A stretch of 64,000 nt of DNA from Cladopsammia gracilis (taxonomy: Eukaryota > Cnidaria > Anthozoa > Scleractinia > Dendrophylliidae): the NCBI GenBank assembly GCA_022457155.1, contig JAJGOT010000317.1:930001-994000 (forward strand), in the 5' to 3' direction. A model generated the notes under the pieces. That model saw nothing but the letters and a program-made list of their open reading frames with translations, searched no databases and was not told where the DNA came from. Position numbers and translations under genes: made by a program. Shown piece after piece: positions 53,405-64,000 of this stretch. The number at the start of each line of letters is the position of its first letter. Positions within the stretch are counted from its first letter, which is position 1.

Positions 53405-56192
53405 TTATACTGGATTTTCCTCCTCTGGTATCTCTCTATTTTCCTGATGATGAGTTGGCTTCTTGGATATCCAGGAAGTCAAGCCTGTTAAGCCACCAAT
53501 AACATATAACAGCACAGTTTTCATGATATCGTCTGCAGTCTCCCTTCCATAGAATGATTGCCCAGCTAAAACCGCTAGCATAACCAGCGAACAAACACCA
53601 CAAAAGCTAACTACACATATGATGAAATGCGTAAAGTGACAACATTTGTCTACCTCAAAAATCTTGTGAAATAAAAACGTTAAGGCAGCGACAAAGAAAC
53701 AGACTATTAATAGTACAGCTAAACCCCATGTTGGATTTGTCATAATGCCGATCACAAGCCAGCAAAAATGGTGGGAAGTTAAGTTTGCAGAGATTGCTAT
53801 AATGACTTTCAGAAGGATGTTACATGGCATTGAGCAACGGTCAGAAGATTTGAATACTTTATAACAACCCAATACTGCGCCTTCAAAAACCAAGAACCCG
53901 AGAATGTAATAAATATCAGTTGGGGCATTTCCAGATACAGAAACTACAATTACATACACTAAAATCACAATCTCTGCGCAAAACAGGAGGTAGCATGAAC
54001 ATACTATAGCGTTTACCAAGGGGTCATGATCACCCAGCCGCTTAGAACGATCCTTTAACATATCCAAAATTACAAAGGCTAAATACGGACCAGCTGGGAG
54101 TACAAATATAAACGAACACCACATAATTGCTTTTAGTTTTATATACGAACTGCGTCCTGTGGCCGTTATGTCTGGTTTGTGTCCCTCTATAACACACTCT
54201 GCCGTATTCAGTCTTGGATCCCGTATTCCTGGACTCACGGCCAAGTCTTGGAGCTGAAATAATAAAAAAATAACATAAAGCCATTCCTCTAAGTTGTATA
54301 CCATGCCAGTCCTGTCGCCTTCCCCTTGTCAAGTTGCCTCGAAATGGGGTTTTTATCGCCTGCAATGTCAATTCAAGTTACGTTACTCCCAGACAAGGTA
54401 CCTCGCTCCCTAATAAAAGTACAGTAACAATTTAATCAATTTCCAATTAACTGTGATTCAGTTTAAATCAAAAATAATTAATGAAATAAAACCGTGTGCA
54501 CGCAGTTCAAGTCTTTCTAATTGAATTCAAGGGAGATGTTTATACACGCAAACATTGATACGCAAGGTAGGTCATCGACATAGCTCCACTTGCGAGGCGA
54601 CTTTACAGGGGGGTGATTGGGGGTGGGGGGCACCCGCCTCCCTCGATGAGGGTTGTCCAATACTGTCGACTGGAATCCAGTGGTATCCCCTTGCTTTCCA
54701 TCGGAAAACCGGAAGTCTAGTGGTACTGTTGACTAGAATCCAGTCGTATCCCCGTGTTTTCCATCGGAAAACCGGAAGTCAAGTGGTTTAAAGTCCTACC
54801 ATGGGGAAGTGATCCATTGGAAACGATTCCGATGGAAAAGTACATTTTCTATTCGTGAGAGACTTAGCAAAATTCTACTCCTGTTGGATGAGAGGGTCGC
54901 AAGTCGTTCCGATAGAGTCCATCGGATCCATTGGAAACGATTAGATTCCGATGGAAAAGTATATTTTCTATTCGTGAGAGACTTAGCAAAATTCCACTCA
55001 TATTGGATCAGGGGGTCGAAAGTCGTTCCGATGGAGTCCATCGGATCCATTGGAAACGATTAGATTCCGATGGGTCCACTGGAATCTAGTCGAGAGTATT
55101 GGACATGCTTGGCCTCGATTAGCTTGATGCTACCTGCGGGTGCCTATAATTTTGAAAATAATTTATTTGTTTAATAAAAGATTGATTGATTGATTGGGTG
55201 GGGGGGGGGGGGGGGGGGGCGATAGGGCGAGTAAGCGAACTGGTGAAACATAATATGTAAATCACAAAACAGACGTTCTCAAAGTCCGTTTTTCGTTTTG
55301 GGTGGTCGGCGCTCTCGTGGGCTTCGCAGTCGACTTGTGGCAAGTCTAATCACAAAAAGCAATCAAAGCATGCCTTCCCTGCGAAATGTTGATTTCAAAG
55401 CATACACCTCACGGCAAAAAGGACTGTTGCGAGCCTCCGTAAACCGCAAAGTAAACTACACACGTTCGCTTTGGTTAATAACAGATATCTTAATATATTA
55501 TTGTAACGTTGTTTATTGAGGGCCACGAGTTTGTTAGTTTTTTAACTATTAAGTGTCACCCTCGTTAAATAAAGTTTGATTGATTGATTGATTAAATACC
55601 CCCCCCCCCCCGGGGGGGGGGAGGTAAATATAAGGACATGTCACCGCATTTTCACGGTAAAGGAAAATGCAAGTGCGTTTGACTACGGGACCATTAACTA
55701 GACAAAAGAAAACAAGTAAAAGAAAATTCAACTGTCAGCACTTACCGCCGCTAATACTCCTTTCATGAGGTCTTTCTGCTCCTTCGCTGATGAAAAATTG
55801 AGACAGAATTGTGGAATGCGTATGTTTAGGTTTTGTATTCGTGGTGTGACAAGAATTGAGCCCAAAGACAGCATTTGAAGGACCTCCCCAGGGAAGGCAA
55901 CATACAAACAGTTTACGCTCCAAGTATAATCAGTTGTGACAGACACATTAGATCCAAAGATTTGTACTTTGATAAGAAGCGATGATGGCATCATGGCTGG
56001 ATACAGGGCAGATTCAATGTTGAAACTGTTCTCCTCTGATGTTAAAGATTTATAAATGTCAGCATAGCTGTCGATACAGGATGTGAACTCGGTACAATTC
56101 CTGATTACATCTGCTTGTGAATGTGGAATAAAATCAATCAGAGCAACTTGTATAATAAGAAGAGAGAATTTCTGAACAGCAGCACGTAACAT
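53405..56192 (-). CDS. Multi-pass membrane protein, copy B, intact two-exon gene (~431 aa)
   Basis: Exon 1 (56192-55746) encodes a signal peptide (MLRAAVQKFSLLIIQVALIDF), then an ectodomain with Cys pairs and NxS/T sites. It ends at GCG|GTAAGTGC. Exon 2 (54253-53405) follows TATTATTTCAG and continues in phase 0 with LQDLAVSPGIRDPRLNTAEC, then about seven hydrophobic spans: AIMWCSFIFVLPAGPYLAF, AIVCSCYLLFCAEIVIL, YYILGFLVFEGAVLGC, LLKVIIAISANL, WGLAVLLIVCFFVAALTF, FTHFIICVVSFCGVCSLV and TVLLYVIGGLTGLTSWI. The C-terminal tail is acidic. It is predicted to sit in the plasma or secretory membrane. I recognise no family; the layout is receptor- or channel-like. Copy A is its frameshifted paralogue. 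Confidence 0.75.
54654..55105. mobile_element. 452-bp TIR element with internal tandem copies
   Basis: The ends TGTCCAATACTGTCGACTGG and inverse bound the element. The left third has two ~75-bp units (TTTTCCATCGGAAAACCGG twice). The right two-thirds has two ~125-bp units (CATTTTCTATTCGTGAGAG and TATTTTCTATTCGTGAGAG). It lies in the intron of the membrane protein gene and is absent from copy A. Confidence 0.8.
55198..55219. repeat. Poly-G run
   Basis: An uninterrupted G tract of about 20 follows GATTGATTGATTGGGTG. A C-run joined to a G-run forms a palindrome at about 55600-55621. Confidence 0.9.
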
Positions 56193-56420
56193 CCCTTTAG
56201 TTTATTAGTTGTCAATTCAGCTTCCGGATATTTTCTGTAAAATTAAAAATAGACCATTGAACTTTCGCCCTTGGGGAAGGTGGTAAGTACTTATTAGATA
56301 CGTTGAAGGAAACCTCGAATGCTTTTATAGGCCACATTTCAGACTTCTGAATACAGTCGAACCTCCTGTAAGCGGACCAGAACTGAAGAGTAACTTATGA
56401 GAGGTTAAAGTATCAAATCA

Positions 56421-56586
56421 CAGGGGCGGATCTAGGGGGAGGGTGCAGGGGGTGCGCACCCCCCCCCCCTGAGATGGCCTGCGGTTTTCTAATGCAACTG
56501 GTATTCTGCAACAAAAAAAAAACTATGTGAAAAAAAAATTCCTAAGTGGTGCACCCCCTCCAAAAAAAATCCTGGATCCGCCCCTG
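56421..56586. mobile_element. 166-bp MITE, same family as 52713-52880
   Basis: Perfect CAGGGGCGGATC ends, flanked by AATCA. The interior keeps GTGCAGGGGGTGCGCACC. Confidence 0.85.
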
Positions 56587-59104
56587 AATCACACAGTAAG
56601 ACAAGAAGACTGTGCCACTGGCAGAGACATTTTTGGAAGTGCAAAGCAGTGAGAGAAAGTTACAGCTGGGGATGACAACCAAAGACCCCTTTCTCATTTG
56701 TAGAACAGACCAAAAATTTTATCAAATTTACATAAATAATTAAATAAATCAAGAAATATTTTTAAATTTTCTTTAAAGCGAACTCAGTAAAATCTAATTT
56801 TCTGATCTTTGACTTTATTTCCTTGCGTACCCTCAATTTTACGACAAGAAGTTTGTTTAGTCATACAAGAAATTCTAGAAAAAGTTTATCTTTCCGCGGG
56901 GTTTTTGGATGATTTATATTCTAAAACGCAATATACAGAAATCAAATATTCGTTCTAATAAAGCAAGTATAAACCGTCGTGGATGTTTTTTAATATCGGC
57001 AACGACTTTGGGATATGCGTTTCGTCCGAATAACAAAAGTAACGTTTACCTCTTCTATAATGGCTTCGGGCTACAGGAGCAGGTAGAAATAGATGAGGGA
57101 GGGATTGGGGGGAGGGGGGTGGGGGTGGTGGTGGTGTGTTACAGACATGTGTGACAAAAATCCGGAATGCATTTGGGGAAATAATTTTAAATTACCAACC
57201 ACATACAGGCTTGGAGATGAAGTCCCAACGAGATCGAATTCTTCCATAAGAATTTTTTATTTTGTATGATTTGTAAGTCGATAGAGCTGTTTTGTCCCTT
57301 GAATCAATAACCCGAAAACTAAAAAAATTTCCTGCATGTTTGCTTGAGGAATGAACTGGTGTATCATTTACTCCGCTGCTTTCTTTAATGTCGCTGAGTC
57401 GTGTTTTTATAGATTTAGTTTCTTAGAATGAATTACTAGATATTTAAGCAATCCGAAAGCTTCGGCCACACGAAAGTAGCTGCTACTCGAAATCTTTGGC
57501 TCTTTAAAACTGCTAATTCCGGAAGTAACGGCCTTATAGACGACAAATCCGAGTGGCATAACTGTAAATTTTATCGGATCTTCAATGGTCCGTCTATGAA
57601 ATCTGTCTCTCTCGATGGTAGAAAGAACCAAGATATTCCTATTATATCACATGGTTTAAAACATGCAGTTGAATAATACTTACAGTTAACTGAAGTTCGA
57701 AAGCTAGTGGGGGTTTCTTCTTTGACAAATACAGCATAGAACAGATGCGTGGTAGTGTTTCGTGACCACGATGAGATCGCGTGATTATTTTTGTTCATGG
57801 AACGCCCGCTAATTGCTATGGGTAAGGATGGGTAAGCCTTCCAAATATGGCAGACACGCAGCTTCGTCAATGCATTTTTTCAATCACTTTGATTCTTTGA
57901 TCCGAACCATGGAAGGTGTGTTTGGACTTGCTTCGTGGTAAATTGGCGTCTTCTTACCCGCTGGTGATGCCTTGATCAAAGTCAAGTACACGATGTAGGA
58001 CGGTGCGGAAATCTTCAGGTAAATTTGAATGAATCATTCGCGAATTTATTTATTTATAATAGGATTCAATACACATGAATCAAATTTTTAACAACCGCGT
58101 CTTAGATCCATCTTTAATGAATGCTTAGAAAAACTTATATTAAACGACCGTTTGTATAATAATCACTACAATCGTAACAACCCTGTTTTCGTGAATATTA
58201 AGTAGATGTTAACATGCTATATCCAAGGTGTCGGCAGATTAGAGAACTAAACTATAAATTATGATTGTTTGACATCTTTGCTTCAAAGAAGCATGTGTCA
58301 GTAATTCCTAGCACATCAGAGCTGAACAAAAATGTCTGAAACGTGGCCAAGACAGTGGTAGCTACAATATTGGACAAAACTCGCAACTCGCTCTGTCTGT
58401 CAGATAGCCTATCAATGTTGTCTTGCAAGATCTGACAATTTGTTTCGTTAATAATTCAAAAATCAAACTAAATTGAAATCTTATCCAACAGCAGAAAAAT
58501 AATCGTTTGATTGAGTTCAGCTGAAGAGTAGTTTTTGATCCCAAAATGTTTATAAAATTGTAGAGAGTTTAAAACTACAAATGGGGGCAAATTTGGAAGC
58601 GCAACAGCATTTGTTCAAGAGTTATAGGCGAATGAGTATTAGACATTTTTACTAAGAAATGTACTGAGCGGCCATCTTGGTGTCCCACTTTGGAACACTG
58701 ACCAACATGTGGCGGCCAAAACTTCAAAGCCTTGATAACACCAAAAATCTCGTCTGAAAATATTGTGTTCACTATAATTAAGTGCCATTAAATTGGCTTA
58801 TAAACATCTATAATTCAAAAATAACTTTCAACTGGTTCAATTTTGTTTATTTCCACGACTTATTTGAAATAGCATGATGGATTGCCTGACAATTTAAACC
58901 CTTTATAAATCAGAAGAATCATTAAGAACTGAAACTTTTTGTGAACGAATATAACACTGGTATCCACGTACCATGTTAGAAACAGCGTTGTAGGATGTAT
59001 ACTTTAGATTTTTTTAGTTTTTATGACATCATGTGCAAATGCTCTATATCAAAGAACAATGCATTTTGATTCAATAAAAACAAATACATGTAGTCATTGT
59101 TTAC
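56587..59104. other. Copy B shared flank, no gene
   Basis: Aligned with copy A but without its large insertions. Purine-rich GGGGAGGGGGGTGGGGG lies at 57107-57127. No coding support on either strand. Confidence 0.5.
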
Positions 59105-59282
59105 GGGTGACCCGAAAACACTGACCCCCTCTACGGACCCCCTCTACGGACCCCCTCTACGGACCCCCTCTACGGACCTAGGTCTAAGAACGCTGACTTA
59201 GACCTAGGTCCGTAGAGGGGGTCCGTAGAGGGGGTCCGTAGAGGGGGTCCGCGGACCGGGGGTCAGTGTTTTCGGGTCACCC
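59105..59282. mobile_element. 178-bp palindromic element, 9-bp TSD ATTGTTTAC
   Basis: The ends GGGTGACCCGAAAACACTGA and inverse are flanked by ATTGTTTAC (59096-59104, 59283-59291). Each arm carries three or four direct 14-bp units of the type ACGGACCCCCTCT. Copy A near 27068 is empty. Confidence 0.9.
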
Positions 59283-60319
59283 ATTGTTTACAGTAAAGAA
59301 AATGAAGTAGTTTTTATACTCATTGTTGATTAGAGAAGCAAATATTTTACATGGAATGGTTCTCAGTTAATGTCATTTACGTTCCAGATTTATTAAACAA
59401 ACATAGCAATTTCTGCAATCATTCACAATTCAAAACAAAATTTAACTTAGACATACTCTTCCATGGCCTTATCAATGCCATTCCGTACCGTTGGTAAAAG
59501 CAACCTCAAATAGACTTCCACACTTTGCAATCTAAAAAAAAAATTTGTACCACCAACTTCGCAAAGTAAAGTTTTGTGACCTGGCTTTACCAAAAAAAGA
59601 CCATTTATAGTCTGGGAGCAAATGTCATAAAATAAGGTCCCGTGGGAAGTTCGTGCTGAAAGCAAGCACCTAGTGTAAAAGTGTTCACTAGGGCCTAGTG
59701 AACATGAAAAGTTTTGGTGCCAGCTTTGAAAATTGCTCAGACGGATTTTAAGGGGGGGGTTAAATTTTGACTTATAAATCCTGGCATGGAAACGAGGCTA
59801 AAACACATAATTCCCCATAACTTTGTTAAAAATAGACAAAAATGCACGAAACTTGCTCACATTATCAAGTATAATCCTCCTGGCTGATTTATGGTAATTA
59901 GCATAGGTCACGTGACCTTAAGCATGAAAACGAGACTGGAACACAAAATCTATTATATCTCTGTCCAAAATAATCCCAAACACGCCAAACTTACTCATCT
60001 CAGCCAATTAGACATCTCGTATCGATTGATGTCAGTTTGCAGTGTCACGTGACCCCCAACATGAAAGCGAGGCTGTATTTTAAAATATCTTATTACTTCA
60101 TAGGTGATCACATCATGAGCATTAATACGCTGTAGTTTATATAGCATTAAAATGCTATATGAACTACGTATTAAAGCTATATGAAGTACAGTAATTTAAA
60201 TAAAGAAATATCTCAAAACATTCTTGTAAATGCCTTATAATATAACTATAATATATAACTATAATATGAAGTAATAGCTTCGATTTTATGATGGTTTTTA
60301 AGTTGTTTCGTGGTTTAGG

Positions 60320-62387
60320 ATTTTTATGTTAATGAGCAAAATGTAGGCATGAATGAAGAATTCATCAAAGGCAACTTGGTGGTTAACAAGAACAAAGAGT
60401 TTCCTTTCTGTGCAGTTGGTGGGGACACTGCGTTAGAACACCTGAATCACTCAATGAAAGTGTCTGGTGGGCTAGGAATGAGAGCGCACGAGCTAAGTTT
60501 TTCCGCATTGCTCCAGAACTAGCCCGACTGACAGCAGAAGCTAAGGCAACGGCCGGTCTCGTGCCTGAACGTGCGCAACATCACAATCTTAATCCAGCTG
60601 TATCGACGCACGAGGATAATAGTATATGTAATCTGACCGAGACAATCAAGATCTTCACCAATCCTGAACACCAACACCGATCTGTACAACTTGGTCACAA
60701 AAGTTGTGATGAGCGAGAAAACCAAGAAAGATCTTGTTAATCAGGGTGAAGAAGGAAGAAAACTCTTCAAGTCTTTCGTAGAAGATAGGATCAAGACAGG
60801 AAAGATCAACCTCTGGACTCCTGTAAAGAAGCGCAATCTTCTTACCTGGAAAACGAGTGCTAAGGTCATCAAAGTCAAAGCTGAAGACAAGATCATTGAG
60901 TTAAAGGTGGACAGAAATCTGTTTGCTCATTTGACGATGGTGTGCAAGAGCCGCCCAGAAATTGACATCCAGGAGGCTGTTGGCTTATATGAGTTCACTG
61001 TAGTCCCAAGATCTTTGTTTGCACCAGATGGTACCATGTTACACTGTTCTTGTAAGAGTGCCCTTATGCATATCCTAGAGAAGGCAGGAGGCCCTAGTAC
61101 TTATACACATGAAATCACTGCAGGCTTCAAAGTCGCAATCGTTGATGGTATGGCCGAGGTCCAATCACTTGACAAACCAGAGTGGATCAATTGGCTAAAC
61201 ATTTCACGAATCGCTTGTTTGCAAAGTATAACGATTTACAAGAGCTTCACATAATCTTCGACAGATATGATGTACCATCCTCACTGAATTCAGCAACACG
61301 AGTCAAACGACAAGGTGGCCATGATCCCATTTACTATCGCATCACTGATTCTACCCACATTGCCAAGGTGCCAATGAAGAAGCTTCTCGCTCATCCAAAG
61401 ACCAACGGTGAACTTACTACATTTCTCGCAAAGAAAGTGAAGGATAATGCTAATGGAAGACAAGTCGTTGTGGCATAGGGAACAGAATGTGAGGCAACGC
61501 ACAGAGACGTCAGGCATTTACGAAGTACCCAAGAAGAAGCCGACACCAAGATAATTTCGCACGCCCTGGATGCCTCTGCCCAAGGTGCTACCCATCTCTC
61601 TATATATTCTCCTGACACTGATGTTTTTGTGTTGGCTCTCCGACGGTATCCAGATTTGTGCTCGAACTCTTGTTTTGTTACTGGGACCGGCAGCAATCGT
61701 AGAGTTATTAACTTGAAGTCAATTGTAGATGCCCTTGGGCCCACTAAGACCGCTGCACTGCCAGCATTTCATGGGTTGACCGGAGCAGATGTTACTGGGA
61801 GTTTCTCTGGAAAGGGAAAGGTCACTTGCTGGGATGAATTTGATATTGCCAGCACTCCTATCCTGCAAGCTCTTGCTAACCTTGGTTGTGGGGAACAGCC
61901 AGACCAAGACACGAGAAGTGGAGTGGAACAGTTTGTTTGTCGAATGTACCAACCAAATACAGACATCAAAACTGTCAAAGCCCTCAGATGGTCTCTCTTT
62001 AGGAAAAATCAGGCTGCGTTTGAGAGGTTACCGCCCACACAAGCTGCCCTTCACCAAGCAATCCTGAGAGCGCAATATCAACTTCTTGTTTGGAACAATG
62101 ATCATGTAGCAAACCTGGTGTTGCCCTCACCAGAAGGCTATGGATGGCAAGATGAAGGTGGAAAGTGGGTACCGGTCATGACAAACCTTCCACCAGCTCC
62201 AGAAGTGATTATACAGCTCGTCCGATGTAAGTGCGCCAAGTCCCGTTGCTCCAACAACCATTGTCAGTGTCGAAAAGCTGGACTTGTTTGTACTAACCTC
62301 TGCCTGTGCTCTGAAGATTGCGAGAATGAGTATGCTGAAAGTGATAATGAGTATGATGAAGACGAAACTGAACAGGAAATTCCATAG
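60320..62387 (+). pseudogene. PIN/FEN-like plus tesmin/TSO1-type CXC protein, frameshifted
   Basis: The coding trace starts near 60320 and changes frame near 60475, 60680 and 61190, with an in-frame TAG at 61476-61478. Visible: KSALMHILEKAGG; then QEEADTKIISHALDA (about 61530-61574) and SPDTDVFVLALRRYP (about 61608-61652), an acidic pattern like PIN/FEN-type nucleases; then HGLTGADVTGSFSGKGK (about 61770-61820), a block common in cnidarian transposon-borne proteins. At the C-terminus is a CXC-type zinc cluster, CKCAKSRCSNNHCQC (about 62227-62271) continuing to CLCSEDC, then an acidic tail. It lies alone between long TIRs, so it is the element's only gene. Function unknown. Confidence 0.65.
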
Positions 62388-62749
62388 GAATGGATAACGG
62401 AACAATGTATATATAAATGTAGATAAAACTTTCATGACTGTACATATAAAGCATCTATCCTTGTTTCATTATACATGTGACATTGATTGTAGGAACAGTA
62501 CCATAAATTGATATCACCCTTGATAGTGTGCAAGTTTGGCAAGATAAGGACAGTCTTAATTCAGAGAAGCGTGAACAGTATTTATCTTAGCCTCATTCCT
62601 ATGCTTTGGATCAAGTGACAACGATTAATTGTAGTTTTTATCAAGTATCTAAACACGGATAACCAGATATGCATCTGCTGTGTAATGGCCAATATGCATT
62701 TGGCTTAGAACAATGACATTCTAAACGAAGCAATAACATATTTTGTAGT
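62388..62749. other. Element interior, no gene
   Basis: AT-rich 3' region of the element; no repeats of note. Confidence 0.4.
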
Positions 62750-63204
62750 TCAGCCTCGCTTTCATGTTGGGGGTCACGTGACACTGCAAAGTGACATCAA
62801 TCGATGCGAGATGTCTAATTGGCTGAGGTGAGTAAGTTTGGCGTGTTTGGGATTATTTTGGACAGAGATATAATAGATTTTGTGTTCCAGCCTCGTTTTC
62901 ATGCTGAAGGTCACGTGACCTATGCAAATTACCATAAATCTGCCAGGAGGATTATACTTGATAATGTGAGCAAGTTTGGTGCGTTTTCGTCTATTTTTAA
63001 CAAAGTTATGGGGAATTATGTGTTTTAGCTTCGTTTCCATGCCAGGATTTACAGGTCAGAATTTAAGCCCCCTTAAAATCCGTCTGAGCAAGTTGCAAAG
63101 TTGGCACCAAAACTTTTCATGTTCACTAGGCCCTAGTGAACACTTTTACACTAGGTGCTTGCTTTCAGCACGAACTTCCCACGGGATTACATTTGCTCCC
63201 AGAC

Positions 63205-64000
63205 TATTATGTCTTAACAAGCTACATTGTACCTTTTTTAATTACAAAAGAAGTTAAAGTCATACATTGTAATGCTTCAATACAAAAATTAATTATACGC
63301 AAGGTACTTTCTACTCAAATGAGCCTATTGTCTTAATGGTATATTTGAATTTAGTCACAGATGTTTGTCCTTTAAGTAAGATAGAGAAACAAACTTTCAA
63401 TTGGTTACTTCTTTGCATCAAATTGTTCTAACTCTAGAATACATTTCAAGATTGGTGGTTTGAACACATAAAAGACTTTTTTAATCAAATTAAAATATTC
63501 TCTGGCTATTTTGAAAAAAATTTTGAAAAAAACTACACACCAATAGGTACTAAACTACTAGTACTCCATTTTAATATCGAAATACCACATCTTCTGCACA
63601 AACACTGGCACCAAAATGAATGTTGCGTAAGTTTAAAAAAAAATCCAGAAATGTTTAAAGAATTTTTACTGTAAGTTTTTGACCATTTCTTTTCTGAAGT
63701 GTTATTTTAATATTTTTGTAATAGTTCATTAATGTATCGTAATTACTTAAGTTAAATCTCAATAGAATGCCCATTATAGCATTGTACTGTAAAGCATTGC
63801 ATCTTATAACTTTGTCTGTGTTTTAGATAATCATAAAAATGAAACATTTGCAGAGGTAATAACATCAAACACCTAGATACTAAAAAAAAAAATGTCACAT
63901 CAAACACCAGTGTGTCATCAGGATTTCCAAGGTACCAAAGAGAGGGGGGGGGGGGGGGGGGTCCTTGGAGCCCTGATTTTTTTTCTATGGAGCCCTGGAG
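63205..64000. other. Right edge of window, no gene
   Basis: The first ~45 bp match copy A at 28108-28160, then the match ends. AT-rich unique sequence follows, with a G run at 63943-63961. Confidence 0.5.

Larger units (their letters stand above)
59610..63204 (+). mobile_element. 3.6-kb element with ~430-bp TIRs
   Basis: The left arm from GTCTGGGAGCAAATGT (59610) to about 60085 is inverted at about 62750-63204. The arms diverge moderately. They hold GTTCACTAGGGCCTAGTGAAC palindromes and two GTCACGTGAC sites each. Flanks read TATA and TATT. The unique middle (60320-62390) encodes a broken PIN-like/CXC protein. Superfamily not assigned. Confidence 0.8.
51540..63250. repeat. Duplicated locus, copy B
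   Basis: Counterpart of copy A (7354-28250). The first ~250 bp (51540-51790) match copy A 8040-8300 in inverted orientation. From about 52070 on, the match is direct. Insertions private to copy B: 52713-52880, 53075-53322, 54654-55105, 56421-56586, 59105-59282 and 59610-63204. Confidence 0.8.

Overview
This window is eukaryotic nuclear DNA, most likely from an anthozoan cnidarian such as a stony coral. It is AT-rich and intron-bearing, and has no bacterial operon structure. It carries a HEPN-NACHT-LRR receptor gene of the kind expanded in corals. It also carries a dense, nested load of Penelope-like elements, LINE 3' ends, a Polinton-like DNA polymerase, and many TIR or foldback elements. The species assignment is inference.

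Layout. 0-4.3 kb: broken protein-primed B-family DNA polymerase, split by a 5'-truncated Penelope-like element (PLE) that ends in a hammerhead-like motif. 4.5-7 kb: foldbacks, MITEs and one half of a ~1.1 kb dispersed repeat (second half at 43.5-44.6 kb). 7.3-28.2 kb: locus copy A, with a frameshifted two-exon multi-pass membrane protein gene on the minus strand and many insertions. The insertions include a LINE, a 1,022-bp element with 8-bp TSD, a 580-bp foldback, and a 5.27-kb composite transposon containing a nearly intact PLE. 28.4-40.7 kb: one plus-strand NLR gene that I assemble from five exons joined by phase-1 introns. Its parts are a short leader, two related Gly/Ser exons, a DZIP3-like HEPN exon, and a NACHT plus 17-LRR exon. 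41-51 kb: repeats, LINE ends, a dead Death-domain exon and an orphan hammerhead core. 51.5-63.3 kb: locus copy B, with an intact version of the membrane protein gene and its own insertions. One of these is a 3.6-kb long-TIR element carrying a decayed PIN-like/CXC protein.

How parts relate. Copies A and B share the same base sequence in the same order, so each serves as the empty-site control for insertions in the other. This gives exact or near-exact ends and target duplications for several elements. The NLR gene sits between the two copies. Its largest intron is mostly a 3.35-kb TIR element. No tRNA array, rRNA, CRISPR or bacterial gene was seen. All domain calls come from reading motifs, with no database search.
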